A stretch of 64,000 bases of DNA, taken from the NCBI GenBank assembly GCA_964019335.1, contig OZ025698.1:226701-290700 (forward strand). Reading direction: 5' to 3'. The notes below the pieces were generated by a model. That model ran no database searches and was not told the DNA's origin. It saw only the letters and a program-made list of their open reading frames with translations. This document shows, one piece after another, positions 9,130 through 20,874 of the stretch (position 1 is its first letter; each line of letters begins with the position of its first letter). The position numbers and the translations under genes are program-made. This DNA comes from Diplonema japonicum. Its lineage: Eukaryota; Euglenozoa; Diplonemea; Diplonemida; Diplonemidae.

Positions 9130-12100
9130 ATGGGCTGCAGGGAGCTATTCTTATGCCTGGCCCTTGTACACATTGTGTATGTTGACGCCTGTTGTTCTGC
9201 AGGTCAACGCAGCGACGTCGGTTGTGCACTGGGTTGCTCTGGTTGCCCCACGAATTACGCTCAAATAAGCTACTCGTCTTGTGGGTTTCTGTGGCTCGGG
9301 TGCGAAAGAGGTTGTGTATGCAACAACATTTGCCCCCCTCCTCCGACACCAGCACCCCCGACTCCTGCACCTGACACACCCGCACCTCATACTCCAGCAC
9401 CTGACACACCAGCACCTGACACACCAGCACCTGACACTCCTGCACCTGACACACCAGCACCTGATACTCCTGCACCTGACACACCTGCGCCTGACACTCC
9501 AGCACCTGACACACCCGCGCCTGACACTCCTGCACCTGACACTCCTGCACCTGACACTCCTGCCCCTGACACTCCTGCACCTGATACTCCTGCACCTGAT
9601 ACTCCTGCACCTGATACTCCTGCACCTGATACTCCTGCACCTGACACACCTGCGCCTGACACTCCAGCACCTGACACACCCGCGCCTGACACTCCTGCAC
9701 CTGACACTCCTGCACCTGACACTCCTGCACCTGACACTCCTGCACCTGACACTCCTGCACCTGATACTCCTGCACCTGATACTCCAGCACCTGATACTCC
9801 TGCACCTGACACACCTGCGCCTGACACTCCAGCACCTGACACACCCGCGCCTGACACTCCTGCACCTGATACTCCTGCACCTGACACACCAGCACCTGAT
9901 ACTCCTGCACCTGACACACCTGCGCCTGACACTCCAGCACCTGACACACCCGCACCTGATACTCCCGCGCCTGACACTCCAGCACCTGATACTCCCGCGC
10001 CGGATACACCTGCACCTGACACACCTGCGCCTGACACTCCTGCACCTGACACACCAACACCTGACACTCCAGCACCTGACACACCCGCGCCTGATACCCC
10101 TGCGCCTGCAACTAGTGCACCACCTACTCCTTCGCCTCCAACGCCCGCCCCTGCCACTGATGCGCCCCCTACTCCGGCACCTCCTACACCTGTCCCTGAC
10201 ACACTTGCACCCCCAACTCCGGCTCCTGATACACCAGCCCCTCTAACCCCAGCACCCCCAACACCAGCGCCTCCAACACCTATACCGCCTACTGATGCAC
10301 CTGACACACCAGCACCACCCACCCCCGCGCCAATTACTCAGGCCCCACCCACCCTTGCACCTCCAACACCTGCCCCAGCGACTCAAGCACCACCAACTCC
10401 AGCACCTCCTACTCCAGCCCCTCCTACCCTTGTTCCTCCTACTCCTGCTCCACCAACTCCAGCCCCCCCTACACCAGTTCCTCCAACTCCCGCCCCACCA
10501 ACTCCAGCACCACCCACGTCGGCACCTCCAACTCTTGCGCCGCCAACACAAGCACCACCGACACCCACACCATGTCCATGCATGAATGGTGAGTGCATAC
10601 CAGGCACCGATCCCTGGCTGTGTAGGTGTTATCGCAACACAGTGCAAGGCTTTTGGGGGGGTATGTCAAAAAGGAAAATTAAAGGAATTAGAGCATTAAA
10701 CGACAGGTACTTTCTGCGATGACTGTATGAATGGCTACTGGGGTGCCGGGTGCACGTCAGCTTGCAAAGACAACCCATGTCATCCGTGTAACGGGCATGG
10801 AATTTGCTCGGATGGGTTGAGTGGAAACGGGTTGTGTACGTGTTCCACAGGAACCAAAGGCAACTGGATAGGGGAAGCTTGTGCAAACTGCGTAGCCGGA
10901 TGGGCAGGAACGAACTGCAAGCAGCAATGCCCAAACTGCCAAAGAGGTATCTGCCACGACGGGAGAACAGGCACAGGAGAGTGCGTCTGTGAGGCCGGGT
11001 GGGCTGGCGCCCTCTGCGATGCATGCAGTGGAACTTACATCAAAGTAGATGTGATGGGAGTGATCGAGTGCCAGTCCCGTTGCCCCGGATACTCGAAACA
11101 GAAGGGAGAATGCAGCGGGAATGGCATCTGTGTGGGCGTGGACTGCACATGCAGCCCGACATATTGGGGTGCTGATTGTTCGAAGCCCTGCCCTATTGAA
11201 TGCAAGACCTGTGACGCCAGTGGCAACTGCGTGTGCCCAGGGAACCTCCTCACACCGTCATGTACGGAATGTTTGAGTGGATGGTACGGCCCCAACTGTA
11301 CCCTTCCTTGCGACTGCAATAATAACGGGCAGTGTGACTCCAACGGCATCTGCACGTGTTACCACGGGTGGGGCGGGCTAAAGTGTTCCGATCCCCAGCC
11401 AAGGATGGATAGCTGCCCGCCAGCTACTGGCTATGCTTGCTCTGGACACGGGAGGTGCTCATTGAATATGTGCACATGTGATCCACTGTATATCCGTGAT
11501 GATTGCTCAGTGGCCTGCAACTGCGGCACAAACAGCAGGTAAGCGTTTTTTTTTTTTTTTTTTTTTTTTAGGTGGTGGGGATAACATGGAAATATAAGAA
11601 GTACATCAGATGTGTTGTTCGCTGTTGACCTCCTCGTCGGTCATCACCGGTAGCGCCCGAGTGGAAGAACGTAACGCAGATGCTCAGGGTGACGAACAGG
11701 CAGCAAACTGCACGAGCGCAGAATCTTGGTTACCCGGGACGCCCCGGCTAGGGTTGAGCACACCGCACGCATTAAGGACACGACGCGGAACGCAAAAGAA
11801 GCTACAACTCGGCCGGGGAGCGCCCCCTGTAATCAAGTAGGTAGTTCGTGCTTCATTGCACGCTTAACGCCACCTAGTGTTGCAATCAAAGCCCCATTTT
11901 TTTTTTTTTTTTTTTTTTAAAGTATATACCATCACAGATGCACATTTGTGGGAGGCTGCGAGTGTGTTGGGAACTGGACGAAGGACGCTACCGGAGGATG
12001 CCTTGCTTGTTTGCCAGGGACGGCTGGCTCTGACTGCTCGTTGCCTTGTGTTAATGGAGTCACTGAGGTATGCCACCGAATCATGTAATGAACGACCACA

Positions 12101-15100
12101 GGGTACAACATGCAAGTGCGCAACACCATGGCTTGGCACATCTTGCAATGAGCTGTGTCCCGAGGGGTCTAACGGGCTGATCTGCAGCGGGAACGGTGTG
12201 TGCCCCGGTGCAGGTACAGGCTCCCTGTGTGGCTGCAACACCAACTGGTACGGCTCTGCTTGTGAAACATACTGCGATGCTGACACATGCTCTAAGACTG
12301 GATTGTTACACACACAGTGTAACCCCATCTCCGGTTTCTGCGAATGCCAGGACTCTGCAACGGGACACTGGGGAGGGAGTTCTTGCGACACCTGCGCGGC
12401 AGGGTGGTGGGGACTGCAATGTATTGATCCGTGTGAGTGCTCTGGGCATGGTCGGTGCGGACTGACCAACGGCGTCTGTGATTGTTTTAGAGATGACACC
12501 AACGGGCACTGGACAGGGTCGAGGTGCTCCAAGTGCGAGACGGGCTACACGGGGTCCACGTGCACAGTGCGCGAGGCCATCATCACACGAACTTCCATAC
12601 CGCGGGTGGTGAACAGCAACAAGACGACGTCCATTGTCCTCGACGACGAGCACCGTATTCTCTATGTCGGGTCAGACAGTGGGGGTCTGCACCTTTACAA
12701 CTACAGTGTGTGGCCACCAAGAGTGAGTTCAGTTGGTACAGCTCCTCACTACCCGGTGGGGTCGTGGGTCGACACCTCAGACGTGTTTGTGATTGACGAG
12801 GCAAGCAGCACCTCTTTCGATGTGTGGTCCATTGCACGGAACACAGACAGTGCTGTGCCTGTGATGCTTACCTCCATCGTGAAGGACGAAAATGAGACAC
12901 TTGTGGGCAGCTGCATCACGCAGGATATGTCATTCCGCCTTGCGGGTGACACGTCGTGCACTCTGTGGCACTTTGACTCCAATGCCGTTGTTGTTAAAAC
13001 AGCCACAGTACAGGAGCTGACCGCATGCACGGTGCTTGCCTGCACAGACAACGGGGCTATGCTGTGCGGTGAGAGTCAGCTAGCGGCCGGGTGGGCCTGC
13101 TACCTTCTTGATAAGAACTTCAAAACATCTTTGGTCAGCACTAACGCTACAGGCACGGTGGTCAGTGCGGCCTACAGCATGTTCGATGACGTGGCTCTCT
13201 TTTTGGTTAGCACCAGCAACAGTCTCCGTGTGAATGAGGTGTCTCTCAATGCGTCTGTGGGCCTAACGTCGAGTATCCAGATCACAAGCACGGCCCAGGG
13301 GCCAGCTGTAGTTGTGCCCGACCCCCATGCTTCATCGGCTTTCGTTTTCTGGCAGCCTAACACGTACACACCGGGAAGAGCAGCAAGGGTACAATATAGT
13401 AGTAAAGGGAGCATGCCTGTGGGTGTCAACAGTGAGATCAGCTTGAGAGCCATAGCTGGTGGTGTCTTGGAAGTGGTCACAGGCGCTGCAACCAGTGCTG
13501 CAAGGAGGTTGTTATTTGGCAGTGATGGCAGTAGTGGCGGGATATCAGCATACCTGATGCACGAAGTAATGGACACCAACCCGCGTCTGGCGGACGTGAG
13601 GGGCGGTACAGAAGTGCAGGTGTTGGGGTCCGGCTTCGGTGACAGTGCGGCAGGTGCGAAGTGCACGTTCGGCGAAGACATGCCGAACCTTGTCGACAAC
13701 CTGACTCGCGAGGTTGTGCAGTGTACCACAGGTGAAGTGGAGAACGAGCACTGCGGCAGCAGTGTGGTGCAGGTAGCACTGATGTCCACTACGGCAACTG
13801 ATGTCCCTGTGTACGTCGACTCCTCCGTGCTGATCGAAAGGTACAGCCCTCCAGACCTTGAGTCGATCTACCCTGTGCGGGGGAACTTCTACGGGCAGGT
13901 CGTAACCATCAAGGGTGCAGGGTTCAAGCCGTCGACAGTAGCTAGCTGCGTGTATTTTAACTCTTCTGTAATACCCAAGAAGAATCTGCTCCCCCCTATC
14001 GTTCGAGATGGTGACTTCATATCGCCTTGCACCGCAACGGCATGTGATGCCACGTACAGCACGGGCCCCACTGTGCATGTGCCTGCGACCGTAGTTTCAG
14101 ATCACGAAATAAGGTGCGTGCAACCCAACTTCACAGGCGACCCGCCTTTGCTGTCACTGCTGGATTTTGCTTTAGATGGCCAAGTGTACACGGGCAGGCC
14201 TTTGAAATACGAGATTCTCGGGGCGGCCATGGGGTTGCTGTCAGTGGAGAAGCTGTCCGTGCGGTCTGATGAGGGCGACGCCATGCGCATTGATGTGTAC
14301 ACTGTGGACGTGCACGAGAGGAAGCTGTTGGACAAGGACACCGAGGAGAGGAACGTGACTGCGTGCCTTGCTGAGAACAGCACTTCGACCACGTGCATGA
14401 CAACTTTAAACCAGGCTGTCGAGATCACAACAGGACGGGGTACGACTGAAGCCCTGCTCAACTGGCCAGATGTCCAGGTCCTTGTGTCTGTGCACGGGGT
14501 GACCACCTTCTACGTCTTGTTCATCGACGACAACCACGGTTGGACTTCCCTCACAACGCTGACAATCCTACACGGTACACCTGCCAAGCTACTGATCTCC
14601 GTCCAGCCAGAAGAGACCACAAACGGAATGTCGCCGCTGTCCCCTCAACCCAAGCTGCAAGTCCTCGACGCCTTCGGGTTTGTGGTTGAGGACGAAACCT
14701 ATCTGAACAGCTTGATAGTTACCGCAAGCCTGGTTCCCCCCGACCAGCCCACGTTGAACACCTTCTCAAGCGGCGCGAAGACCGGCATTGTGAGGTTTGC
14801 TGGAGTACGTCTCACCCCTAAGTTCGGGAGTGATTACTACCTCAACTTCTCCTCCACGACACACCCATCGATACCTTCTGTGCTGTCGCAGCCCATATCA
14901 GCGGCGTTGTGCCCCAACACTACTTATCAGGAAACCGGAAAGCGCCAATGCACACCGTGCCCGTCAGAAGGCGCAATCTGCAACGGCAGCACAGTGCTGC
15001 TTCCGGAAGAAGGGTACTGGCGTATCGACCCTGCGTCAACTGTTTTCTACAGATGCATCTCTAAGGGTGTATGCCTTGCTGAGAAGGACGAATGTGCTGT

Positions 15101-16700
15101 AGGGAGTGGTGGGGCTCTCTGCCAGAGTTGTGCTAAGGACTATGCTAGACCAAGATCCGGCAGAAAAGGGTGCACTGAGTGCCAGCGTAGCTGGGTAACC
15201 CTCCAGGTGTTTGCAGTGGGCACAGCGATGCTTGCCTTCATGTGTGGTGTAACGCTGTGGACTATCTCCTCGTCGCCCACCATCACCACAATGTCGACAC
15301 GGCTGTGCGTGGTGCGCATAGGGATAATATTCTTGCAGATGCTTGGCAAGATCGACGAGTATCACACACCCTTCCCCGACCCCCTCTTTAGCACACTATT
15401 CTTTTTTGGCCGTGTCAGCCTCTTCGACTTGAGCCTCTTCCAGCCCTTCAACTGCTTCATCGGCAACTACTTCCCCATCCTTGAGATCTACATCTTATGG
15501 CCTGTCATCGGAGCCATGCTCGCTGCCCTGGCATACCTCGTTGCCAAGGTTGTGGTTAAAGGGCAGACCATTTCATTTGTTAAAGTACTGGCCACGGGGC
15601 TGAGCATCTCATTCTACCTGTCGTACCCCACGCTCATCACACACCTGCTGGCGTACACCAAGTGCAACACATACCAAGGAGGCAGCGAAGACATCGAACC
15701 CTTGCACAAGCTGTGGGTTGACATGTCCATCGACTGTGGAAGCGACACCTACAAAAACAGGAAGGTGGTGGCCACTGTTATCGCCTACCTGGACGGGGTG
15801 GTGCTGCCTGTGCTGTACCTTGTCCTCTTCCCAAGGATAAAAAAATGGGGCAAAGCCGACATGCTTGTGTTCATCACAGGAGGCTACAAGGAATCGATGT
15901 GGTACTGGCCTGTGGTGGTGCTCGCAAGGGAGGGACTGGTGGTGGTACCCTCTGTATACGCCTCCGCGTGGCCCGACAGGAAGCTTCAGCACTACCTCCC
16001 AATGTGGACTTTCCAAGTGGCGCTCGTTACACAGATTATCATGCAGCCCTTTCAGACGGAGCTGGCGAATAGGCTGGAGACTCTCTCGTTGGCATGCACA
16101 ACGGTGCTGCTGAACCTATCGGTGCTGTTTCTAGTTAATGACACCCCTGCGGGTGCAGAGAGAGGACTGGCTGTGTTACTATCGATGTTGTGTTTCGTGT
16201 GTTGTTGGGTGTTCCTGTACTATTTACTGCCTTTAAGGTGGAGGTTGGTCCTGAAGAGGAAGTTCGGTTGGGAGCGGAGGAAGGTGCAGGAGAAGGGTGT
16301 GCCCCTGATACACTGCAGCATGTTGCGGCCTGAGGAGGACACGGAGCTAGAGCAGTGGAAACCGGAGGAGGATTCTCCGGACAGGCCTGTGGACAAGGCA
16401 TGCTCGTCTGCTGAATGGACCCCGCCCTCTCCTGAGGGCTCACAGCATTCACCCACAACGCAGAGCAGCGCCAACATGTCCTTTTCCGCGTCTTCGAGGA
16501 GCCAGCGGGCGAGCTTTCAGCTTGGGGGACCATCTTTCCCCCGTTCCTCTACTGCGGGTTCTTCTTCCCCCTCACCTCGATCTCGCCCGAGAGGCGCGAG
16601 TCTTGCATACCCCACAGCGAATCACAGCCCGCAGGCAAGGCTGTCCCAGTCCTTTGTCCCTAAACCAACACGTGTCCGTATCAACAGGGTCCAGCTGTGA
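9130..16700 (+). CDS. Giant secreted/membrane protein: Pro-Thr repeat stalk, EGF-like domains, IPT/TIG domains, multi-pass C-terminus
   Basis: Four exons join in frame to 2363 aa: 9130-10660, 10707-11538, 11938-12067 and 12102-16700. A signal peptide (residues 1-20, MGCRELFLCLALVHIVYVDA) leads to a Cys-rich patch and about 50 units of a TPAPD repeat (about residues 78-330), then more varied Pro/Thr repeats, like a glycosylated stalk. Many EGF-like modules follow (to about residue 980). Next come a beta-propeller-like region, two IPT/TIG-type repeats (GGTEVQVLGSGFGD and GQVVTIKGAGF, about 1317-1450), a filamin-like region and a Cys-rich TNFR/GCC2-like module. About ten hydrophobic segments (about 1860-2215) precede a Ser-rich cytoplasmic tail. 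Similar architectures in other protists end in TRP-like membrane domains; that match is tentative here. Intron 2 (11539-11937) holds a ribozyme-headed repeat in sense. Function is probably cell surface adhesion or sensing. Confidence 0.85.
9358..10115 (+). repeat. 15-bp minisatellite coding for TPAPD repeats
   Basis: About fifty near-identical 15-bp units (core CCTGCACCTGACACT) lie in frame inside the first exon of the EGF/IPT gene. Because the unit is a multiple of three and lacks stops in every frame, long false frames appear on both strands. Synonymous variants recur in blocks, which suggests growth by duplication of multi-unit segments. Confidence 0.9.
11571..11708 (+). ncRNA. HDV-like self-cleaving ribozyme, intact, in an intron
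   Basis: P1 is GGTGGTG (11571-11577) with CATCACC (11642-11648), one GU pair. P2 is 11617-11626 with 11699-11708, ten positions with one mismatch. P3 is ACC (11628-11630) with GGT (11639-11641), closing an L3 of TCCTCGTC. P4 is GCCCGAG (11655-11661) with CTCAGGGT (11683-11690), one bulged A. J4/2 reads GACGAA with the expected catalytic C at 11693. The order of parts matches the nested double pseudoknot of the hepatitis delta virus ribozyme family. Cleavage is predicted just before 11571. It sits in sense in intron 2 of the EGF/IPT gene, after a T tract. Confidence 0.8.
11571..11860 (+). mobile_element. Ribozyme-headed dispersed repeat inserted in a T tract of an intron
   Basis: This is the best-preserved copy of the family that crowds 2500-5925. 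The unit starts at the ribozyme cleavage site, runs through TTGGTTACCCGGGACGCCCC, GCATTAAGGACACGACGCGG, GAAGCTACAACTCGGCC and CCCCCTGTAATCAAGTAG, and ends near 11860. T tracts of about 20 bases flank it on both sides, consistent with insertion into a T-rich target. It has no coding capacity, so if mobile it depends on another element's reverse transcriptase. Confidence 0.7.
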
Positions 16701-17657
16701 GACAGGAAAAAGACCAAAGCAAGGGGGAAAAAAAAATAAAAAAATAGAAAAGGAAGAAGAATATAATTGACAAGTCAAAATGAAAAAAAAAAACCCCAAT
16801 CAAAAAGAAGAAAACCGTTGTCTCCACCGCCGGAGGACTAAGACATTCCAAGCTGGTCCCCCCCCCCCCCCCCCCCTTCTCCTTCTCATACTTCGCGCGT
16901 TACCGTTATCAATACGTGGGCGCAGTTGAACCGATATTTTTCGGAATAAACTTCCGATGGCAGTCAAAAATTTTGTGTTGCCTCCCCCCCCTGTACACTT
17001 TTTTGATGGAACAAACAAATCTTTTCGACCTTCCCCCTCGTCAAATAAATAACGTTGTAATACGCCAAATATGAAATTTCTTCCTTTTCTTGGCACCTAG
17101 GGAAAAAGAAAATGCCTTTAGGGAACGAAGAAAAAAAAAAGGGGGAAAAAAAGGAGAGAGACCGTCATTGCCGGGTGGCATGCATTCCCGCCGCCCCTTC
17201 ATGGGCTGTCTTTATATGTTTTTTTATTTTATTTTTTTATTGTTTTATTTTTTTTATATTTCGATTTCATTAGTATTGGTAGCTGGTACTGAACCTTTTT
17301 TAAATTCTATCCCCCCCCCCCCACCCTTCCTGTGTTTTTTTTCCTTTTTCTTTTCGGCAGGACAGGAAGATTAACAACCCTTTGTTCTTAAAAAAATCAT
17401 TTTTTTTTAAAGGAGTAAGCCTTGCATTTTGCACTCATGTTTGGAGGGCCTATGTTGTATTCAGTTCAACGGCAAATTCCTCCCAACCTTCGTAAATGTG
17501 GCCTTCTGGTGTCAATGTGCTACCTCATGCACAGCTTCCCGGGATTTGTCCTTGTGGGGGGGGGGGGTAAGAATGGTCTATCCACTCAGGGCCTGTTCTG
17601 TGTGTACTGCTGGCTTGCATTCTGCCCAGGTGCCCCTGGTGTTGCTCTTGCGGAAGG

Positions 17658-17697
<40 letters not shown>

Positions 17698-18099
17698 AAG
17701 GGAAGACAATATCACTTGAGGGCAGCTTCCAAAGAAAAAAGAGAAGAAAAAAAAAAGGAAAACTGGAAGCCACGCACCACCTCAGAAAAACTGCTATATT
17801 TGTTAAAACACAATGTAGAGCAGTCTTTAAGAGGGCGATGCGCTTTAGAACTACAGAAACAATTAAAGAAAGAAGAACTACTGAGGTTCAGTTGGGGGAG
17901 GGGGATTGATTTTTTTTTCGTTCTATTCTGTTTTCCCCACAATAAAAAAAAAAAAAAAAAGCGTCTTTTTAAGTGAAAACGCAGACGAAAGAACAGGGGG
18001 AAAATAGCAGAGGAAAAAAGAAAAAAAGAAAAAGAAAAAAACCCAGCTTTTTCTTTTTCTTTTTCTAGTGTCTAAGGGTTGGATTGTTCACCCACTAAC

Positions 18100-18143
<44 letters not shown>

Positions 18144-19504
18144 TTACCCTACTGATGGAGAGAGAGCCCATCGGGCAGCGTATCTCAACAGCAATATGGG
18201 GTAGTACGAGAGGAACTCCCATTTCTAGTCCCTGGTATCTACGGTTGTCCGATCGGACAGTGTGATGTATAAAACATTTGCGGCCCATTACTCAAACCAA
18301 AGGGGGGCATTCCTTTTGCTTGGTGCACGCCCCCCCCCCCCCCCCCCCCCACACACACACACGGTTGAGTAACTAGAGTGCCTTGATGGTGGTTGTACTA
18401 GTTTTGTTTTTCTCTCGCTTGTCCTTTTCTATTCTAAATAGCAAGCGGGGGGCTTTCCTCTTTAGGTAGTAGTGATCCCTTATTCGAGCGTGTCTCCTAT
18501 TCTATTGGAAACTTTCGGCCCATGGGAAGCCTGTGGTGTTGATTTTCAGCCTTTAAAATGCCCTTGTTTTCTTTGCTTCACTTTCTGTTTTTTTTTTTTT
18601 CCCCCTTCTTTCTTCTTCTGAGGGGAGGGAAAGAAAGAGGTGTTTAGCAACCAAGAAAAGAGAAGAAAAAGAAGGAGAAAAGAAAAAAAAAAAGAAAAAA
18701 AAAAAAAAAAAAACCCATCACAATCCCCGCCAACCTACCTCTTCCTTTTTTTTTTTTTTTTTTTTTTTTTTGAAAAGTTGAGAATCACGATTTCCTGATT
18801 CGTTTTTCCCTCTTTTTTTTTTCCCTTCAAATATCCCCTCTTTTTTTTTTGAAAACAATATTAAAAGGGGGTGAACTGAAAGAAGAAAAAAAAAAGAAAA
18901 AAAAAGGAAGAGGTGGAGAAGAGGGGGGGAAAAAAAAAGAGGGAATCGCTAAGATTTATTCACAGAAACATTCATCAAAACCACAACCAAACAAAAGTTT
19001 TTGCTTCCCCCCCCCCCCCCCCCCCCCCCTCTAGTATCCCTATTTCATGCCTTGTGAGGGCATGCCCCCCCCCCCCCCCCCCCCTCCCTCATCACACCTA
19101 ACTAGAATCACGTATCACTTGGAGCAGTGTGATGCTTATACATGGCACACGGGGAGGCTAATAACAACAGGCATCACCCATGGCTGCCTGTTGCCTATTC
19201 TTCTTCTTCTCTCCTCAGTTCGTTTGTCCCCTCTGCTGCCTGTGGGCGGTACGGAAAACGTAGTTTAACTTGCCCATCCTTTACTCTGGGCTTTCTTTTT
19301 TTCCGTTTTTTTTCCCCCCTCCTTCTTCTTTCTTTTCCTTTCTTTACTGTCTTATTCCTTCCCCTTCCCTTCTGTTCAGTCGTTCTGGAATGTTCCAAAA
19401 AAATATTTTTTTTTAAATTCTTATTCCCCCCCCCCCCCCCCCCCTTCAGAGAGCTGCCATGCATGGGGTATTTACCTTTGGGATCGGATTAACTTTATTT
19501 GCCA
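16701..19504. other. Gene-poor homopolymer-rich stretch
   Basis: About 2.8 kb dominated by runs of A, T, C and G. The frames seen are poly-Lys, poly-Phe or poly-Pro artefacts. The exceptions are the LSU rRNA piece at 18071-18260 and two stretches of ordinary complexity (about 17418-17660 and 18361-18560) that I could not identify and that might hold further non-coding RNA. Confidence 0.5.
18071..18260 (+). rRNA. Fragment of cytoplasmic LSU (28S) rRNA, near the 3' end of the molecule
   Basis: The segment contains the universally conserved run GGTTGGATTGTTCACCCACT, then GGGAACGTGAGCTGGGTTTA, GACCGTCGTGAGACAGGTTG, TTTTACCCTACTGATG and the sarcin-ricin loop AGTACGAGAGGAAC (18203-18216). Similarity starts abruptly right after a T/C-rich tract ending in TAG (18068) and ends near 18260. 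No neighbouring LSU, SSU or 5.8S sequence is seen. Euglenozoans naturally have LSU rRNA in several pieces, so this could be one discrete piece gene. It could equally be a stray, non-functional copy. Confidence 0.85.
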
Positions 19505-19584
19505 CCAGACAACTTGGGTGAGTCGCAGGGTGCAGCACCGACCAGCTACCTTGTCCTTGTGACTCAATTTTGACTGGAAGACTC
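19505..19584 (+). ncRNA. Single-hairpin H/ACA-like RNA with AGA box (first of eight copies)
   Basis: The outer stem CCAGACAA pairs with TTGACTGG with one A-A mismatch. An internal loop follows, then an upper stem TGAGTC with GACTCA and a GC-rich apical part. The 3' side ends in GGAAGA, placing an AGA box about 12-14 nt after the base of the upper stem. One hairpin plus AGA is the form of pseudouridylation guides in trypanosomatids and Euglena, unlike the two-hairpin ACA form elsewhere. Other copies begin at 19728, 20019, 20242, 20416, 20666, 21046 and 21239. The target site was not worked out. Confidence 0.55.
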
Positions 19585-19605
19585 AACACACATATATATA
19601 TATAT

Positions 19606-19712
19606 TGCGACATGATGACACACCCCATCCGACAAGCTTTAGAGGGGAGACCCTGCTTCTGCTGATGTGTCGTGACCACAACAACAACAACCGATTTAAT
19701 GAGCCTGATCAC
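19606..19712 (+). ncRNA. Box C/D snoRNA, guide for 18S rRNA like human U57 / yeast snR51 (copy 1)
   Basis: Box C is ATGATGA (19612-19618), a possible inner box D is CTGA (19662-19665), and the terminal box D is CTGA (19705-19708). The 14 nt before the terminal box, CCGATTTAATGAGC (19691-19704), are complementary to the conserved 18S segment containing GCTCATTAAATC. The fifth base before box D faces the A of GCUCA, the site methylated through U57/snR51. The flank GCGAC before box C can pair with GTCGT after the inner box D, so the transcript might instead be two overlapping C/D RNAs; exact ends are uncertain. Confidence 0.7.
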
Positions 19713-19828
19713 ATTATTTAGAGAAAACCAGACAACTTGGGTGAGTCGCAGGGTGCAGCACCGACCAGCTTCCTTGTCCTTGTGACTCAATTTTGACTGG
19801 AAGACTCAACACACATATATATATATAT

Positions 19829-19935
19829 TGCGACATGATGACACACCCCATCCGACAAGCTTTAGAGGGGAGACCCTGCTTCTGCTGATGTGTCGTGACC
19901 ACAACAACAATAACCGATTTAATGAGCCTGATCAC
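19829..19935 (+). ncRNA. Box C/D snoRNA, U57-like (copy 2)
   Basis: Box C is at 19835-19841 and the terminal box D at 19928-19931. The 18S-complementary guide before it is unchanged; the linker differs by one base (CAATAACC instead of CAACAACC). Confidence 0.7.
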
Positions 19936-19982
19936 AAACCGTGCCGGGGAGCTTTTTGTTTAGATTCTTTCCAAAATTGAAA

Positions 19983-20014
<32 letters not shown>

Positions 20015-20119
20015 AAAACCAGACAACTTGGGTGAGTCGCAAGGTGCAGCACCGACCAGCTACCTTGTCCTTGTGACTCAATTTTGACTGGAAGAAACTC
20101 AACCACAAATATGTATTTT

Positions 20120-20226
20120 TGCGACATGATGACACACCCCATCCGACAAGCTTTAGAGGGGAGACCCTGCTTCTGCTGATGTGTCGTGACCACAACAACA
20201 ACAACCGATTTAATGAGCCTGATCAC
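20120..20226 (+). ncRNA. Box C/D snoRNA, U57-like (copy 3)
   Basis: Box C is at 20126-20132 and the terminal box D at 20219-20222, with the same guide sequence. The sequence before box C differs from copies 1 and 2 (ATGTATTTTT instead of a TA run), while the region from box C to box D is conserved. Confidence 0.7.
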
Positions 20227-20518
20227 ATTATTTAGAGAAAACCAGACAACTTGGGTGAGTCGCAGGGTGCAGCACCGACCAGCTTCCTTGTCCTTGTGAC
20301 TCAATTTTGACTGGAAGAATCGAGTGCTGAGTTGGTCATATTTCATTGACATGATAGCAAGTTTTTAGGGAAAACCATGAGCTGGATTAGGAGGTTACAG
20401 TATTGCTTTTGAGTACCAGACAACTTGGGTGAGTCGCAAGGTGCAGCACCGACCAGCTACCTTGTCCTTGTGACTCAATTTTGACTGGAAGAAACTCAAC
20501 CATAGATATATATATTTT

Positions 20519-20625
20519 TGCGACATGATGACACACCCCATCCGACAAGCTTTAGAGGGGAGACCCTGCTTCTGCTGATGTGTCGTGACCACAACAACAA
20601 CAACCGATTTAATGAGCCTGATCAC
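20519..20625 (+). ncRNA. Box C/D snoRNA, U57-like (copy 4)
   Basis: Box C is at 20525-20531 and the terminal box D at 20618-20621, guide unchanged. Downstream sequence diverges right after the box D stem, which marks the likely 3' end of the RNA. Confidence 0.7.
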
Positions 20626-20874
20626 AATCTGCATTTGGTGAGGAATTTCCAAAAGGAAAACAAAACCAGACAACTTGGGTGAGTCGCAGGGTGCAGCACC
20701 GACCAGCTACCTTGTCCTTGTGACTCAATTTTGACTGGAAGAATCGAGTGACAAGAGTCATGTTTCATTGACATGATGACATCCCACTCGACAGGCTTTT
20801 TGGGAAAACCTTTTTACATGTGGTCGGGAACGGTACTCTCCAAACCTGCTGGGACGCTAGTAGGAGCCATTGAA

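Noticed and set aside
9116-10322. Long minus-strand and alternate-frame ORFs over the Pro-Thr region (Cys-Gln-Val and Gly-Val-Ser repeats)
   Set aside because: They are shadows of a 15-bp minisatellite that is open in every frame; the plus frame has the signal peptide and continues into EGF domains.
18361-18560. Possible second LSU rRNA piece downstream of the first
   Set aside because: Composition is RNA-like, but no conserved LSU motif could be placed.
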